A stretch of 64,000 nt of DNA from an uncultured Draconibacterium sp. (GTDB lineage Bacteria; Bacteroidota; Bacteroidia; Bacteroidales; Prolixibacteraceae), in NCBI RefSeq assembly GCF_963675585.1, contig NZ_OY776414.1:3947001-4011000 (forward strand), read 5' to 3'. A program made the position numbers and the translations under genes. This document shows, in pieces, positions 36,801-51,800 of the stretch. The notes below the pieces were generated by a model, which did not search any database, had not been told where the DNA came from, and saw nothing but the letters and a program-made list of their open reading frames with translations. Position 1 is the first letter of the stretch, and every line of letters begins with the position of its first letter.

Positions 36801-39800
36801 GCTCCGGTCATTGTCCAGGTTAAAACCAGCGAATCAACCGGCCAGCAATCATCAGAGTATGTTGGGTCGGCAATTGTAGCCGGTATTTTAGAACAGTTGT
36901 TTGCTGCCGCAGTATCACTCACATCCACACAACCACCAATGTTAATTCCGGGAGGTGTAACGTCAACAATTGTAACGGTAAACGAACACGAATCCTGAAG
37001 CCCATCCGGATCAGTTACCACATAAGTAACATAAGAAACACCAACGTTGTAATCGACTACTGCTGCCGACCCCGTTCCGCTTGCAATTGTCGCTCCGGTA
37101 ACAGTATAAGTTAAAACCAGCGAATCTAAAGGCCAGCAATCATCTAAATAAACCGGATCGAGCATGGTATCCGGTACCTTCGAACAGTTATTAGGAGCAG
37201 CTGTTTCAGTAACATCCTGACAACCATTTATATCAATATTCGGAGGAATAGTATCGACAATAGTTACCAACTGCGTACAACTTGAAACGTTTCCGCAATC
37301 ATCGGTGGCTGTCCAGGTTACCACTGTAGTTCCTACAGGCAGTTGAACCGGAGCATCGTTTGTAATAACTATTGAAGCTTGCGGAGTACAGTTATCGGTG
37401 GCTGTGGCAATTCCCATATCCATGCCGGTTTTATAACACTGGCTCGGATCGGTATATTCTGATGCATCGGCCGGGCAAACAATAAGCGGAGGAATGGTAT
37501 CGGTAACATCAATTACCTGAAGTTGGGTAGTGTCGTTTAAGCAATTATCGGTCACTGTCCAGAACCTGTACACTACGTATGCTCCGGTACACAAACCAGG
37601 CACTACGCTGTCGGTATAGGTTATAACCAGGCTGTCTTGTGTGCAGTTGTCGTACAAATCGGTAGGCCAACCGGTTGCCGAAGGCGAAGTATCTGCTACA
37701 CAAACTGCATCGGTATAAGCTGTGGTATTGGCAGGCACGGTAAACGACGGGTTTAACTCAACGTTTTTCGGAATATCAATGGCAAAGAAAGCCGAACCGT
37801 TTTTTACCTGCCCACAGGCATCAGAAGCTGAATAGTTTACAATAATTTCGCCCCCACAAATATCAGGCGGAAAAAACAGAGAAGTATCGGTTACAAGTAC
37901 ATTACAACCTCCGGTATGCCCAAAGCCACTTATCCAACTGGCAAACGCTATATCAACATCCAACTGATTGGAACAAGCGTCTAATAATGTATCTTTTGGC
38001 ACCTGGATAGACAGAGGTGGAGCTTCAACTGTAAATTCAGCAGAACAACTGTCGGCCTGCCCACATTCGTCGCTAACTACAAAATCTACGCGTAAGGTAC
38101 CGCCGCAAGTTACAGGCGGAGTATAGATTGTTAAGTCGGAAGCAGAGACATTACAACCACCGGTGTATGTAAAGCTATCAATCCAGGCATCGAATATATT
38201 CTGAACCTCAGCAGCAGAACAACCAATTACTGTTGTGTCGGGCGGGCAACTGACCACCAGGTTATCTGCCCCTCCAATTGTAAATGTAGAAGTACAGGTA
38301 TCGGTTTGATAGCACACATCGCCACCACTTGTTGCAATAAAAGTGAATGAAAGCTGTCCATCGCACAACAAATCACCAAGAGGAGGAATAGAGTCGATAT
38401 TTGTTGTTACATCGCAAGCTCCTGAAACACGGAAAGAATCGATCCAGTTGTTATAGGCATTTGTGATAGCAATGGCACCGGCACAGCCCGGTAGGTTTGG
38501 GTCCGACGGGCAAGTGAGCACCAATGGTGGTGGTGCAAATACTTCAAAACTGGATGAATCCACTGCCGAATCAACACATTTGTCAGCACCATTCCGTGCC
38601 CTGAACACAAAACTTATGGAGCCACCACAGGTGAGGTCGGGCAAAGCGGGTACAGAGTCAATATTGGTTTGCACATCGCAACCGCCAGAGGTTAAAAATC
38701 CTGCCACCCAGGTATTATAAGCTGCACGTATTGATGCCGTATCGGAACACAATGGCAATGAAGCATCGGGAGAAACAACAACTTCCAGATCAACCGGAGT
38801 TTCTACACCAAAGGTGGCATAACAGTCAATACTGTTTGGACAGCTTGGCGATCCCAGATTCACCACGTAGCGGAATTCAATTTCGCCACCGCAGCTTAAA
38901 TCCGGAAGAGCAGGAATAGAGTCGATGTTTGTTGTAACCGTTGAACAGCCTCCTGCATGTGTAAATTCGCTAATCCATTGTTCGTAGGCCAGCCGGATGT
39001 CGGCGGTGTCGGTGCAAGCCGGCAATAAGGTATCGGCCGGGCAGGTAATACTCAAATCTTCAGCGGCATTAATTACAAAGTGCGAAGTACAGGAATCCAC
39101 CTGGCCGCAGTCGTCGGAAACCATTAAGGTAAATGAAATTTGTCCTCCACAACTCAAATCGGTATAAACCGGTAATTCATTGAGGTTATCAGTAACTGTT
39201 CCGCAGCCACCGGTTGGCGACAAAAATCCGGCAGCCCAAATATTGTACGCAGCCTCAACATCTGCCGGGTCGGTACACGCACCCAGTGTGTCGCTTGGCG
39301 GGCAGGTCAGCTGTATGGGATCTATAATAGTCCATACGACACGCTGGGAGAATGCTTCCGATTCCTGGCCGCAGTCGTCGACATACACCCATGTCCTGAT
39401 TTGCGAGTTCTCACATCCATTGCTAATTATTGCAGTGGTTGTTGGGTATCCGGTTTGTATGCTAAAGGTATCGCAGTCGTCGAATACAGCAGGCCCGGTA
39501 AATGCAGTATCCGGGTCAAATCCGGCCAGCTGACACTCGGCATATTCAATGAGTGTATCACCTGAAACCACAGGAGGATCGTTAGGTACATCGAGGTTAT
39601 AAATTATTAATTCGCCGGGGCCTCCGGTATTTTTCTGTGTTTCAACGGCAAATGCTATTTCTTCGCCAGCGGTTACAGGAACAGAGATGGTTCCGTTATC
39701 TCCATCTTGATTACCCAAAAGAACAGGAATACCACCAACAAGATAATAAGCGGCATCAACATCGGGAGTTGCCGGATTAATGAGAAACATTTGAGCCCCA

Positions 39801-42800
39801 ACATACATATTCCTTCTGTTTCTGGAATTATAACTTGGCCATGAAAATGTCCTTGTTCCAGTTGCTCCTGCACTTGACAATAGTTCTTTTGCCACCCTTG
39901 CAGTAGTTTCATAATCCTCGTAGTACATTGTAGCTGAACCCAGCGGAGAGTTAATAAATTCCACATCATCGCTGCTGGTTCCGCTAATCTCAATGGCAAG
40001 TGCCGAAACTAGCATGGAGTTGGCTGAACCCGCATTTACCGATGGCATGGTAATATTCATGTATCCCTCTGCAGGATAAGTAAGGTAAGCCTGAACACCA
40101 GCAGAATTACCAATCGGATTACTCTGATTATGGCCGGTTACACGGCTTGAATAAATCCGGTCGTTGCTGCTCACATTTCCGGTAGTACCAAATGTTAATG
40201 TTCCTTCGGTACCATCTGCAATTTTGTAAAACGATGCTACCGTAACATTTCCGTTTGTGCTGCTGCCATTTGCCGAAACAGCACTAAAGCCTGAAGGAAG
40301 TGAAGTTACAGTTGTGTTGTCGTTTACATGAATGGTTACAATTATCAAATCGCCTGCTGAGAGGTTTGAAGGTGCAGAAACGATCATACTGCTTCCACTG
40401 TTATAACCTTCCTGTTGGTCTTCCTGATGCCAGATGATCTCTTCAGGCGGTGCCTTAAAATACCAGTCGAAAGTTAAATAACCATCTCCCGAGCAATGCG
40501 AAATACCAAAAATTCCATAGGAACCTGTGCCGTTATCACTTCCTACAACCGTTGTTAAACATGGAGATTCTCCATCGTCAATATATCCGTTGTTACCCGA
40601 GGAACCACTCTGTGTCCATTCCAGCGGATCAAGACATCCTTCAAATGAATTTTGAGGTAATACATTTATTGTTCTGGTATCTTTCAGTGGTACACACTCA
40701 CCACTTCCATCCGGATCGCTGGAGGTAAGTGTTAAGGTTACTTCGCCTACGTAATTGGCTGGTAGTGTATAGGTAACATTTGCAGGATCGGTTGTAGCAC
40801 TGGTAGAGCTTAGCGATCCGTTATTACCACCATTTGCAGGATTAATTCCGGTAATCGACCAGGATCCACGTACCGGCGGACTGCTTATTAATCCACCCAC
40901 ATAAGCTCCTGTTAGTGTATGTGCAGTTGGAGCAGATGATGAGCAAAGAAAATCAGGGCCATCAGCTTCCACAACCAATGAAGACACAATGTTGAGTATA
41001 GCTGGTTCACTAATTTTAATACATCCCGTATTCGGATCTGTAATCTCAACAATAAAATAATGGTATCCCAATCTGTCGTTTACTGAAAAATCTACCACCC
41101 ACTGGTAATAGGAAGTATAATTATTATACCCCGGAGCAGTTGTCCAAGGTCCTTCAGAAGTTGGCCCGTAAAGAAACGTAGGATTCCATGATGCAGGAAG
41201 CCGGCTGTAGCCAACCAGGTTATCGCTTGCGTCCAAAATTTCAATATCATTATCACTCAGGGCTTCAGCACCGGCACAAACTTCTATAAAGTCTTCTACA
41301 AAATTCGAGTTCCAGGTCAGATAAAAAGTTTCTGCATCGGGTTCAACAGTCACTACCAAATCAAATGTTCCGCCACAACCATTATGTGTAGCTGTAACCT
41401 GGTAAACAACGGTACCTGCTGTTCCATTCGACGACCCCGGATCTGCTGCACTAGAGTTAATCAGTATATCAGTAATAAGAGTATCACATGAAGTCAGACA
41501 ATCGTTAAATCCTGACACAGAAGTACCTGATGAGTTATCGTAGGCAGTCCAAACAAAATCAGCATCAGGCACAACATCATTCAGGTTAAAGTTAAGTTCA
41601 CTTCCACTACAGATAGTAATATACTGGTCGGCAGCAATAGGTTGGGGATCAACCCTTATATTAAAGAAACAGGTGCTCACACATGAACTATCGTTGGTAT
41701 ACATGTAAGCAATGGTGTGCATTCCAACACCTGCAGCAGCAGGATCAAAAATATTTCCTGTTACACCGGTACCTGAAAATGTTCCGCCTGCAGGAGACCC
41801 CTCAACCAGTGTTACCGGACTAACATTTACACAGAAGGTTGTATCGGGCGGACAGGTGACCGGAGTAAGTTCATTTACTACCACATTTTGTATACTTGCA
41901 GAAGTTGCCCGGCAACCGTTCGGATTGGTGTAATTTACACTCACACTCTGCGTTCCTAAAACATTCCATTGAATATCAATATAATCGTCGGTTGAAGTTC
42001 CACCACCTATAACGATAGCTCCTGCCGAATAAATCCATTGATAGTTGGTCATTCCCGGTTCGGTGGTGTAAGTATAAAGAATGGTATCGAGACATACACT
42101 TGTTGATCCGCTTATGGTTGGATGCGGCATAGGATCAACAGTTACATTGTGATCGGTAACAATTGAATTACACCCGTTGATGCTTAAATAATCGACACTC
42201 ACCGTTTGCACACCTGCTGAATCCCAAAGAATAGTAGCTGAGTTACTTGCTGAGCCTCCTCCTGCAGTTATTGTTCCGCCTACCACAACCCAATTGTAAC
42301 TTAACATTCCCGATTCGGTAGAATAGCTACCGGTTGTTCCTTCGCACACGCTCTGCACACCGGTAATGGTAGGTACCACCTCATCAACTGCCACTACTTC
42401 CAATTCGGTTGGAGTTATAGCATTACAATTATTTTCGTTGGTATAATCAACACTTATGGTATGACTTCCTACGGAGTTCCAGGTTATATAAACTACACTG
42501 TCGTTGGCACCCGATGTTATTGTTCCATCACCTGAAACAATTACCCACTGATAGCCTGTCATGCCGGATTCGGTGCGATAAATTGAATTGGACGAACCTG
42601 AACAAATAATATCGGGTCCGGTGATGGTTGGGTCGGGAGATTGATGCACTGTAACCTGCAAAGTTGAGTCTACAGAAGCTACACACCCTGAAAGATCGGT
42701 GTAGTTAACACTTACCGACTGACTTCCGTCAACATTCCATCGAACTGTTGCTGTGTTGTCGCTGAAAGTACCGCCTGATACGATGTTTCCTCCGGCGGAA

Positions 42801-45800
42801 ACAGTCCATACATAACTCGACATTCCGGGTTCAGTGGTGTAAATATGTTCTGTTCCGGTACAGGCAGTATCAACTCCTGCAAGTGAAGGTTCCGGTTCCG
42901 GATTAACAGTAATATTGCGCTGGGTTATGCTCAGAGTTGCGCTGTCGGCAACACACCCGTTGGCATTTTCGTAATTTACACTAATATTTTGTACACCTGC
43001 AGTATCCCAGGCAACTGTAACTGTGTTATTACCACTTCCTCCTCCTGCTGTTATGGTACCTCCCGCCACCATCCAGGTATAATTTGTCATGCCCGATTGA
43101 GTGGTATACACCACCACTTCATCTTCACAAACGTTACCAGCCCCAGTAATGGTTGGCACAGGAACGGCATAAACTGTAACCGGGAATATGGTTGGAAGGG
43201 TAGCCGAGCAGGCATTGTTATCTGTATACCTTACACTCACGTTTTTATTGCCTGAGGTATTCCATGTAACGATAACTGAATCACTGGTTGCGTTACCCCC
43301 TGCTGTTATAGTCCCCCCCGCAGAGATATTCCAAACATAATTGGTCATTCCGGGCTCAGTGGTGTAAATATGGCCCCCGGTTAGAGCACATATACTACTG
43401 GGACCTGAAATAGTTGGTACAGGAGGTTCAATAACAGTAACCCTTGCTGTGTCTCTCACATCCGGATTTGAACAGAAAGGTTCTGAAATATACCGCACAC
43501 TGATTAATACATAATCGAAATCGCCCGGAACATTTGTTGGTACAGGAACCTGAACAGGAGTTGCAAATGGTATGGTAACCACATTTGTGTCAATATCGTT
43601 CACGGTGTATGTAGCCTGAACGGGATAATCCGATGTGCTTTGAAAGATCAGAGAAGCAGCCAAAGCTCCCTGACAAACGGTATCGCCTCCTGTAATTGTT
43701 GCTGTTGGCGACTCAACCACCAATACATTAAACGTTTCGGGAGTTCCCGCACAACCTTCGTAAACTGGAGTAACAGTAAGTGTAGCTGTTCCGGCAATTG
43801 GCAGGAATGAAGGAATTTCAGAAACATTTGTTACATCGGCTAAACCGATGGATGCACCACCGGTAATATTAAAAACGGTAGCCGCAGGAATTCCTGTTAG
43901 CGGGTAGGGATCAGAAAGAAATCCATCGCAGAAGATAACATTAACCGGAGGAATGACTTCCGGTGTTGGATTGATGGTAATGTTGAAAGTATCAGGTAAA
44001 CCATCGCAGTATAAACCACGCGGTGTAACAACAATACTTGCTGAAACCGGAACTGTATCATTGTTCACTGCTAAAAAAGTTGAAATATCTCCGGTTCCGC
44101 TGGCTGCAAGTCCTATTCCGGTATTACTGTTAATCCAGTCGTATGATGTTGCGGTTCCTGTAAATGTAATCTGTGGAACCATGTTGCCGTTACAAACCAC
44201 CATGTCAGTAGTAGTATCAACAAGCGGCAAAGGATGTACAGTGAGGTTTCGAACAAATGATTCGCTGCTTAAATCGCAGCCGATACCCGAGGACGGGAAA
44301 GTTACCACAACGCGGTACTGCCCTGTTTCACTCGGCGATGCCCCGGTAATTGTTAACTGATCCGTATTCACTCCCGAGATAATCGAATTGTTGGCCAGGT
44401 TAACCCAACTACCCGTAGTATCGATCTGCCACTGGTAATTTGTTGGTGTTTCTCCGGAGGTTGTTACCTGAAGCGAATAATCCTGACCTTCACAAATTTC
44501 TTTATCAAGCGTGTCGGGGCTTACAAATACAATTTCGTTTACAGTCAAAGTCACTGTATCTGAAATTAAAGACGAACAATTATCAGAAACAATAACCCGG
44601 TATTGTGTTCCGTTCGGAGAATTAGCATCTCCGATATTTGCGACGTGTAAAGAATCTGAAACCTGACCAGCAATAGTGGTAAATACCGATTCGGCCGGTC
44701 TCATGTACTGCCATTCGTAAGAAATAGTACCGGCACCACCGTTTGGTAGTACGCCAAAGCTTACCGTTGTTCCGTAACAATCGGTAATATCTGTTGGTTG
44801 CGAGGCAATAGTCATGGCTGGTGGTTCGCTTAATTCAAGCGCAGGATCAAGCGACATTTCGCAGGTGGTATCTGCTAAATCCCTCATCCTTACATCGTAG
44901 ATTCCGGCGTAAAGGTTCAGGAATGAAATACTATCCTGCCACGATGTTCCTCCGTCAATTGAAAATTCATAAGTACCGTAACCACCGGTTGGGTTCAGAA
45001 TGATAATTTCGCCATCGTTAAATCCATTACAGGAAATATTCGAAGAATCAACGGTAGCCGTCATCACCGGAGGCTCGGTTAAAACAAGTGCACCATCCAA
45101 GGTTCTTTCGCAGCTTGGATTATTGGCATCACGGATACGAACATCGTAAGTTCCGGGAGCAAGCGAATTGTAATCTCCTGTATTCTCCCACGAAACTCCT
45201 CCATTAACCGTGTATTCATAAGTTCCTGAACCACCCGCTGGATTGGTAAGAGAAATTGTTCCGTTACCGGCACCAAAACAAGTTATGTTTGTTGAATCGA
45301 GGTCAGCAAAAAGGCTGTCGGGCTGTATTATAATTAATGCGGTGTCTAAAGGAATAACGCAGGTAATATCGTTGGCATCCCTAACACGGACATCAAAAGT
45401 GTCGGCAGGCAAATTAGAGTAAGTAAAGTCGCCCGTAGTGGCAGGAGTCCAGTTTGTTCCACCATCGATGGTATATTGATAATTGCCCGAACCACCATCA
45501 GGATTTGAAACCGTAATGGTACCTTCGTTTAATCCGTAACAACTAATATCGGTAGAGGTTACATCGGCCGAAAGGATAATTATTTCAAGGGCAGCATCCA
45601 AAACGGCAACACACCAGGTTGCATTGGCATCGCGCATCTGCACATTGTAAATGCCCGGCGACAATCCAGGGAAAACAGAGTCAGCTTGCGATGTTGTCCA
45701 GCCATCAATTGTAAATTCGTAATCTCCCGAGCCTCCCTGGTTATTAATAATACGAATAACACCATCGTTCCCGGTTGAGCAATCCACATCGGAAGCATCA

Positions 45801-48800
45801 ATGCTTGCAGTTATTGCATCGGGTTCAACTACCTCAAATGTTCCTGAAGTATCGCCACAGCTAAACGGGTCTTCTACACTCCATGTGTAAGTTCCGGCAG
45901 CAATTCCGCTAAAGGTATTTGTTGCCTGAGAATTACCATTAAACGTATAAGTCAGGGTTCCTACCCCACCGATAACAGAGATTGTAACATCAGCCAATTC
46001 GCCGTTACAGAATATTTCAGTTTGTGAAACAGTAGCAGTAATATTTACCGGGAAATTATCGTCGGAAACGGTTACAATAGCCTGGCATATTGAGTCGTTT
46101 CCGTAGGTATCGGTTGCAGTTAAAGTAACTATATTGGCGCCAAGATTTGTACAGTTAAAATTGTTAGGAGTTACTGAAAGTGTTGGTACTCCGCAATTAT
46201 CGGTACTGCCGTTATCCACATCCGCAGCAACAATACTGGCCAGGCCGGCAGCATCCAACTGAATGGTTATATCGCGGCAGATGGCAACAGGTTTTTCTGT
46301 GTCTTCAACAGTAACCGTTGTATTGCAGTTAGCACTGTTTCCGTAAACATCTTCTACGGTTAAAGTAACTGTATTTGATCCAACATTGGTACAATCAAAA
46401 CTGTTTTCTGAAATGTACATGGTATTAATTCCACAATTGTCGATACTTCCGTTATTTATATCGTTTGCAGTAATTGTAGCCGATCCTGTGGCATCAAGCT
46501 GTACGGTTATATCCCGGCAAATGGCTGTTGGTGGCAGCGTGTCGGCCACGGTTACAACAGCGTTGCACGAACCGATATTTCCGTTTACATCGTCAATAGT
46601 TAAAGTCACGGTCTGCGGCGAACCAATATGTGTGCAATCGAAACTGGTCATCGAAGCGGTCATCGTGTTAATTCCACAATTATCAGAACTTCCGTTATCG
46701 ATATCAGCACCCGAAATGGTAGCAGCTCCACTTCCATCAAGGTAAACCGTAATATCCCGGCAAACTGCTGTTGGGCTAATTGTATCGGCCACTGTAACCG
46801 TGGCAATACAACTGGCTTCGTTACCCGATAAATCAACTGCGGTTAAAGTCACCATAATTGGTCCGATATCGGTACAATCGAAAGAAGAAATATCGATTCT
46901 TAAACTGTCCAGACCACAGCCGTCGAAAGAAGCATTATCAATGTCGGAAGGAGTAATGCTTGCAGAACCCGCAGCATCGAGTTGAAGCGTAATGTTCTGA
47001 CAGAGCGCTGTCGGATTTTCATTGTCTTCAACTGTTACATCAATAAAACAGGTATCAGATACATTACCGGCGGCATCTGTATAAACATATTTTAGGCTTG
47101 TTGTTCCAACAGGAAATGTACTTCCCGGTGCTAAACCTTCTGATAATGTTCCGGTTAATCCAGCACCGTCGCAATTATCATCGAAAGTCGGAGTTGAATA
47201 AGTCACTGTCGCATCGCAACTTACCGGATCAGTACTAACAATAATATCAGCCGGACAGGTAGTTATGGTTGGAGCAATGGTATCGCCAACAGTAACCGTA
47301 AGCGTTGAAGTTGAAAAACAACTATTGGGTGTTGTAGCGGTAATGGTAAATGTTGTTGTAACCATGCTTCCCGGAGTAAGGCTGTTCAGTGTGCCATTAA
47401 TGGTATTTCCTGCACCGCTAGCCGGCATTCCTGTTAATACTCCTGTGTTGTCCCTGGTCCACGAATAAGTAGTACCGGGTGTTCCGTTTAAATTGCTTAG
47501 CGTTATTTCAGCAATGGCATCGCCCGGACAAATGGTTTGCGCAGGTATATCGGCGTCGATATCAGGCCCTTCATCCACAATCAGTTCTCCAATGTCAACT
47601 GAAGAAGAAACACAAGTAGTAACACCCGCTCCATTATTATTCGGTTGGGTAATGTTAAAAGTTACCAGAACCGAATAAGTGCCATTCTCGCTTACCTGTG
47701 CATCGGTAATTGTAAGGGTTTGTGTTGTAGTTCCCGAAAAAACGGCATTGTCAGAAATTGAAACGCCTTCTTGTTGCCACTGATAGGAAACAGGAATGCT
47801 TCCTGAAGTCAGGACACTAAATGTTGCAGCTCCATCCTGGCAAACCGTTACAGAATCGATTATTGCCGGAACAACAACCTGATTAACTGTTAATGTTGCA
47901 ACGGTTGATGTATCTTGATTTCCGCAAAAATCGGCAACAATTACACGATACTGTGCCTGATTTGGATTATTCATATCTCCGATATTTGACACTGTCATCA
48001 AATTATCAGTAACAGCAATATTTCCAACTGTTGTGGCACTCACCCAGGCATCAGTTGAAGTTGGTCGCATTTCCCATACGTAAACATAAGGTGCTTCTCC
48101 GCCACTTACTGCGACAGTAAACATAACACTTTCACCTTCGCAATCAGTTTGGCTGGCAGGTTGGGTAGAAATTACCGGCGGGCTTGAAACAGTTAAAGCG
48201 GCACTTGTAGAAGTTACTATTCCGCAACTGTTGGTAACCACTACATCATAATTTCCGGCATCTGAAGCCTGCACATTGGTTATGGTTAAGAAAGTATCTG
48301 TCGCCAGTGGAATATCTGTACCATTAAAACGCCACTGATAACTAAGAGCTGCTGTGCCTTCTGCAGAAGCGGTAAAAGTTGCTGTACCATTTAAACAAGT
48401 TGAAACATCAAGCGGATCCAACACCATGCCCGGTACCTCTTCTACAACCACATCGAAAGAACAAACTGAACTGTTCCCATTAATATCGGTTGCGGTCCAT
48501 TCAACGGTTGTTGTACCTACATTAAAATGAACATTGTTTAAAGAACTTCCTGTACCTGAAGTTGCCCCGATTAAGTTGTAGGTCAGGCTAATTACACCGG
48601 GACAATTATCCGATGCCGAAGCATTCCAGTCGGTACCGGTTTTCAAATACGTTCCGCCATAAGGAGCACATTCGGCCTGGTTTCCAACACATGCGATATC
48701 CGGTCCACTTCCATCAGGCAGAATAGTAACATCAAAACTACAGGTAGTATCATTTCCGGCGGCATCAACGGCATACCAGGTAAGAGTAGTGGTACCCACC

Positions 48801-51800
48801 GGGAAAACATCACCACTGTTTAATCCGGTACCATCGGTGCGGGTAGCAACTAGCACACCATCGCAATTGTCGGTAAAGGTAGGGTCGGTAAAGGTTACGG
48901 TATCCCCACAAACCACCGAACTCATGGTTTGGTTAATATCTGCCTGGCAATTTGCTACAACCGGTGCCTCATTATCAGTTACAATTACATTAAAGCTACA
49001 TTCTCTGTAGTTTGATGGCACGCCACTTTCAGTTGCCCGGTAAGTAACTGTAGTTGTACCGCTTGGAAAATCATAACTGCTGATGTTACCGCTGCCCGAG
49101 TCAGTTGTTGCTCCCGTCATACTCCAGGTTAGATTAGAACCCGGATCACAGGTAATGGTTGGTGCTGCAGGTATTAAAGTTGCATCGCATTCTCCCGGAT
49201 CGGTATCTACAGTAATATCTGCCGGGCATTCAATAGCAAAGGGTTGAACCGTTATTGTAATTTCGTAGGCATCGCCGGCACACTGTTGTGTCCAGCTTGA
49301 AGGCCAGGGATCACACCATATAAAGAAACAACTTCTTTCACGGTAATACGACCAGGGAGTAATGGAAATGGTTGCGGTTTGAACCACATTGGTTGTATTT
49401 ATTAATGGTAGTGTTAGATTTGTTAATGCATCCGGGTTACTAACTGTTCCATTTCCAATAGGCCCTCCGCTTGTTATAGCCACCACATTCGGATTATCGA
49501 CTGTCCACATAAATTGTGTAAACCACTGATACTCTGTTCGACGCCATCCTCCTGTATTTCCCGAACCGGAACCTGAAGAACTTGCTCGAAAATTGATGGA
49601 GAAATCCTCGCCCTGGCAGTAATTGGGTGCCGGAGAGCTTGTTGGATTAACTTCCAGATCATAACTGGTGGAAATTACAAGAACGTCGGTTGTAAACGAC
49701 TCACCATTACAACCGTTTGCTGTTGGCGTAATCGTGTATGTTACGTTTCCTGAGATATTTTCTTCAATAATACTGCTAGTTCCTGAACTACCATCATTTC
49801 CCGACCAATTAAAAGTAGTACCCGATACGTTACTGCTAAGCACAATACTGGTAATTCCGTTGTCACACAAAATCGGGGTATTGTTGGTAATGGTTAATAC
49901 AGGTTCAGGATTTACTGTAATTGTAAACGTTTCTGGTACTCCGGAACACCCTTGGCCGGTATAAAGAGGCGTTACTGTTACGGTTGCTGTTACAGGTGTA
50001 TTTCCACCATTGTTCGTTGTAAATGCGGGAATATTACCCGTTCCGCTGGCACCATTTGTCCAAATGGAGTCAATATCGATAGTCCAGCTAAAGTCATCGG
50101 CATTGCTTCCGGTAATCGTAATAGCACTAATGGAAACATCATGGCAATCTTCTATGTCGGCAATAGGATTAACAGTTGGAGACGGATGAACTGTAATATC
50201 AATGCTTGTATTTTTCGAACAGTTGTTGGCATCGGTTACAGTCAGGGTGTAAGTTCCATTGAATAAAACATCTGCACTTAAAATGGTTGGATTCTGAGCA
50301 TTATTGGCTGTATATCCATTTGGGCCGGTCCAGTTGTATCTTAAAGTGCCGGTTCCGCCGGTTGCAGAAGAAGAAAGTTCAATGTTTTCTCCTTCACATA
50401 TTTCAGTGTCGGTAGCAGAAATATCAGTAATCACAATATCGGTAGGCTCAACCACATCATATGTATCGGAGAATATACACCCGTTGGCATCTTCCACCTG
50501 CCAGACAATTCCATTGGCAGCACTTATTCCGGTAAATGTACCGGTACCGTTAGAAACACCATCAAAAGTATAGAGATACGGAGGTGTTCCGCCACCTACA
50601 TTAATTTGAATATCGGAGGTTTCACCATAACACAGAATTGAAGTGGCATCAATTGAAGCGGATAAGGCAGCTGGTTCATCCACGGTAGCCGAAGTACTTA
50701 TGGAACATCCATTTGCATCGCTAACAACTACCGTATAAGTGTTGGCAACCAAACCTGAAGGATCTTCGCCTGTTCCTGCCCCGTTGTTCCAGGCGAAGGT
50801 ATATGGTGTTGTTCCACCCGTAACAGTTAATTCAATTGATCCGGTATTGCCACCGTTACACAATACATCGGTAGCAACTGCTGTGGCTGTAAGTACATCA
50901 GGTGCAATCATATCAACCGGGGCACCAGCAATAAATTCGCAACCGTTCGCATCGCGCACACTCCATGTAAGATTTATTCCGGCCAGGATTCCGGTGAATA
51001 CATTACTGCTTTGTGTTACTCCATTAAAAGTATATTCGTAAGGAGTTGTACCGCCCGAAGCAGTAATAGCAACCTCCCCGGTTTGTCCGTTGCAGTCAAT
51101 CTGGTCGGTTATTGCAATTGTAGCTGTCACAAGAGTAGGCTCAGTGATATCGATAGTTCCGGAAACAGGGCCACAGTTGCGTGCATCGGTAACACTCCAG
51201 TTATATGTTCCTGCTGTTACATTTGAGATTATGCCATCTGCATCAGGTACTCCGTTAAATGTGTATTCATAAGGAGGAGTTCCGCCATTTGCGCTTAATG
51301 TTACTGTTGACGAACCACCATTACATAAAATTGCAGTGGCTGCACCACTTGCTGTTAGCTCAGGTGCAACATTAATTTCAATTACATTGCTGTATTCCGT
51401 ACCGCATAAATCGGTAACCACTAACTGATAAAAGGTTGTGGATGTTAAAACAGGTGGCGTATAAACCAGGTTATTTGTTCCAACGTTGGTCCAACTATCG
51501 GTTCCATTCGGGCTACTTTGCCATTGGTAAGTATAAGAACCGCTTCCACCGGTTGCCGCTGTTCCAACCAATGCTTGTGGAGTAGTGTTGTAACAAATAT
51601 TTTGTGCCGATGAGATAGTAGGTGGCGTAAGGGGTGGATATACTGTAACCACAATATCAACAGGTATTCCATTGCATCCATTGGCACTCGGTGTTACTGT
51701 GTATGTTACGGTGCCTGTTGATGAACCAGTAGCTGTTAAAGTGTGAGATATCGTAGTTCCACTGCCTGCACTTGCACCTGTTGCTCCCGATTGATTCACT

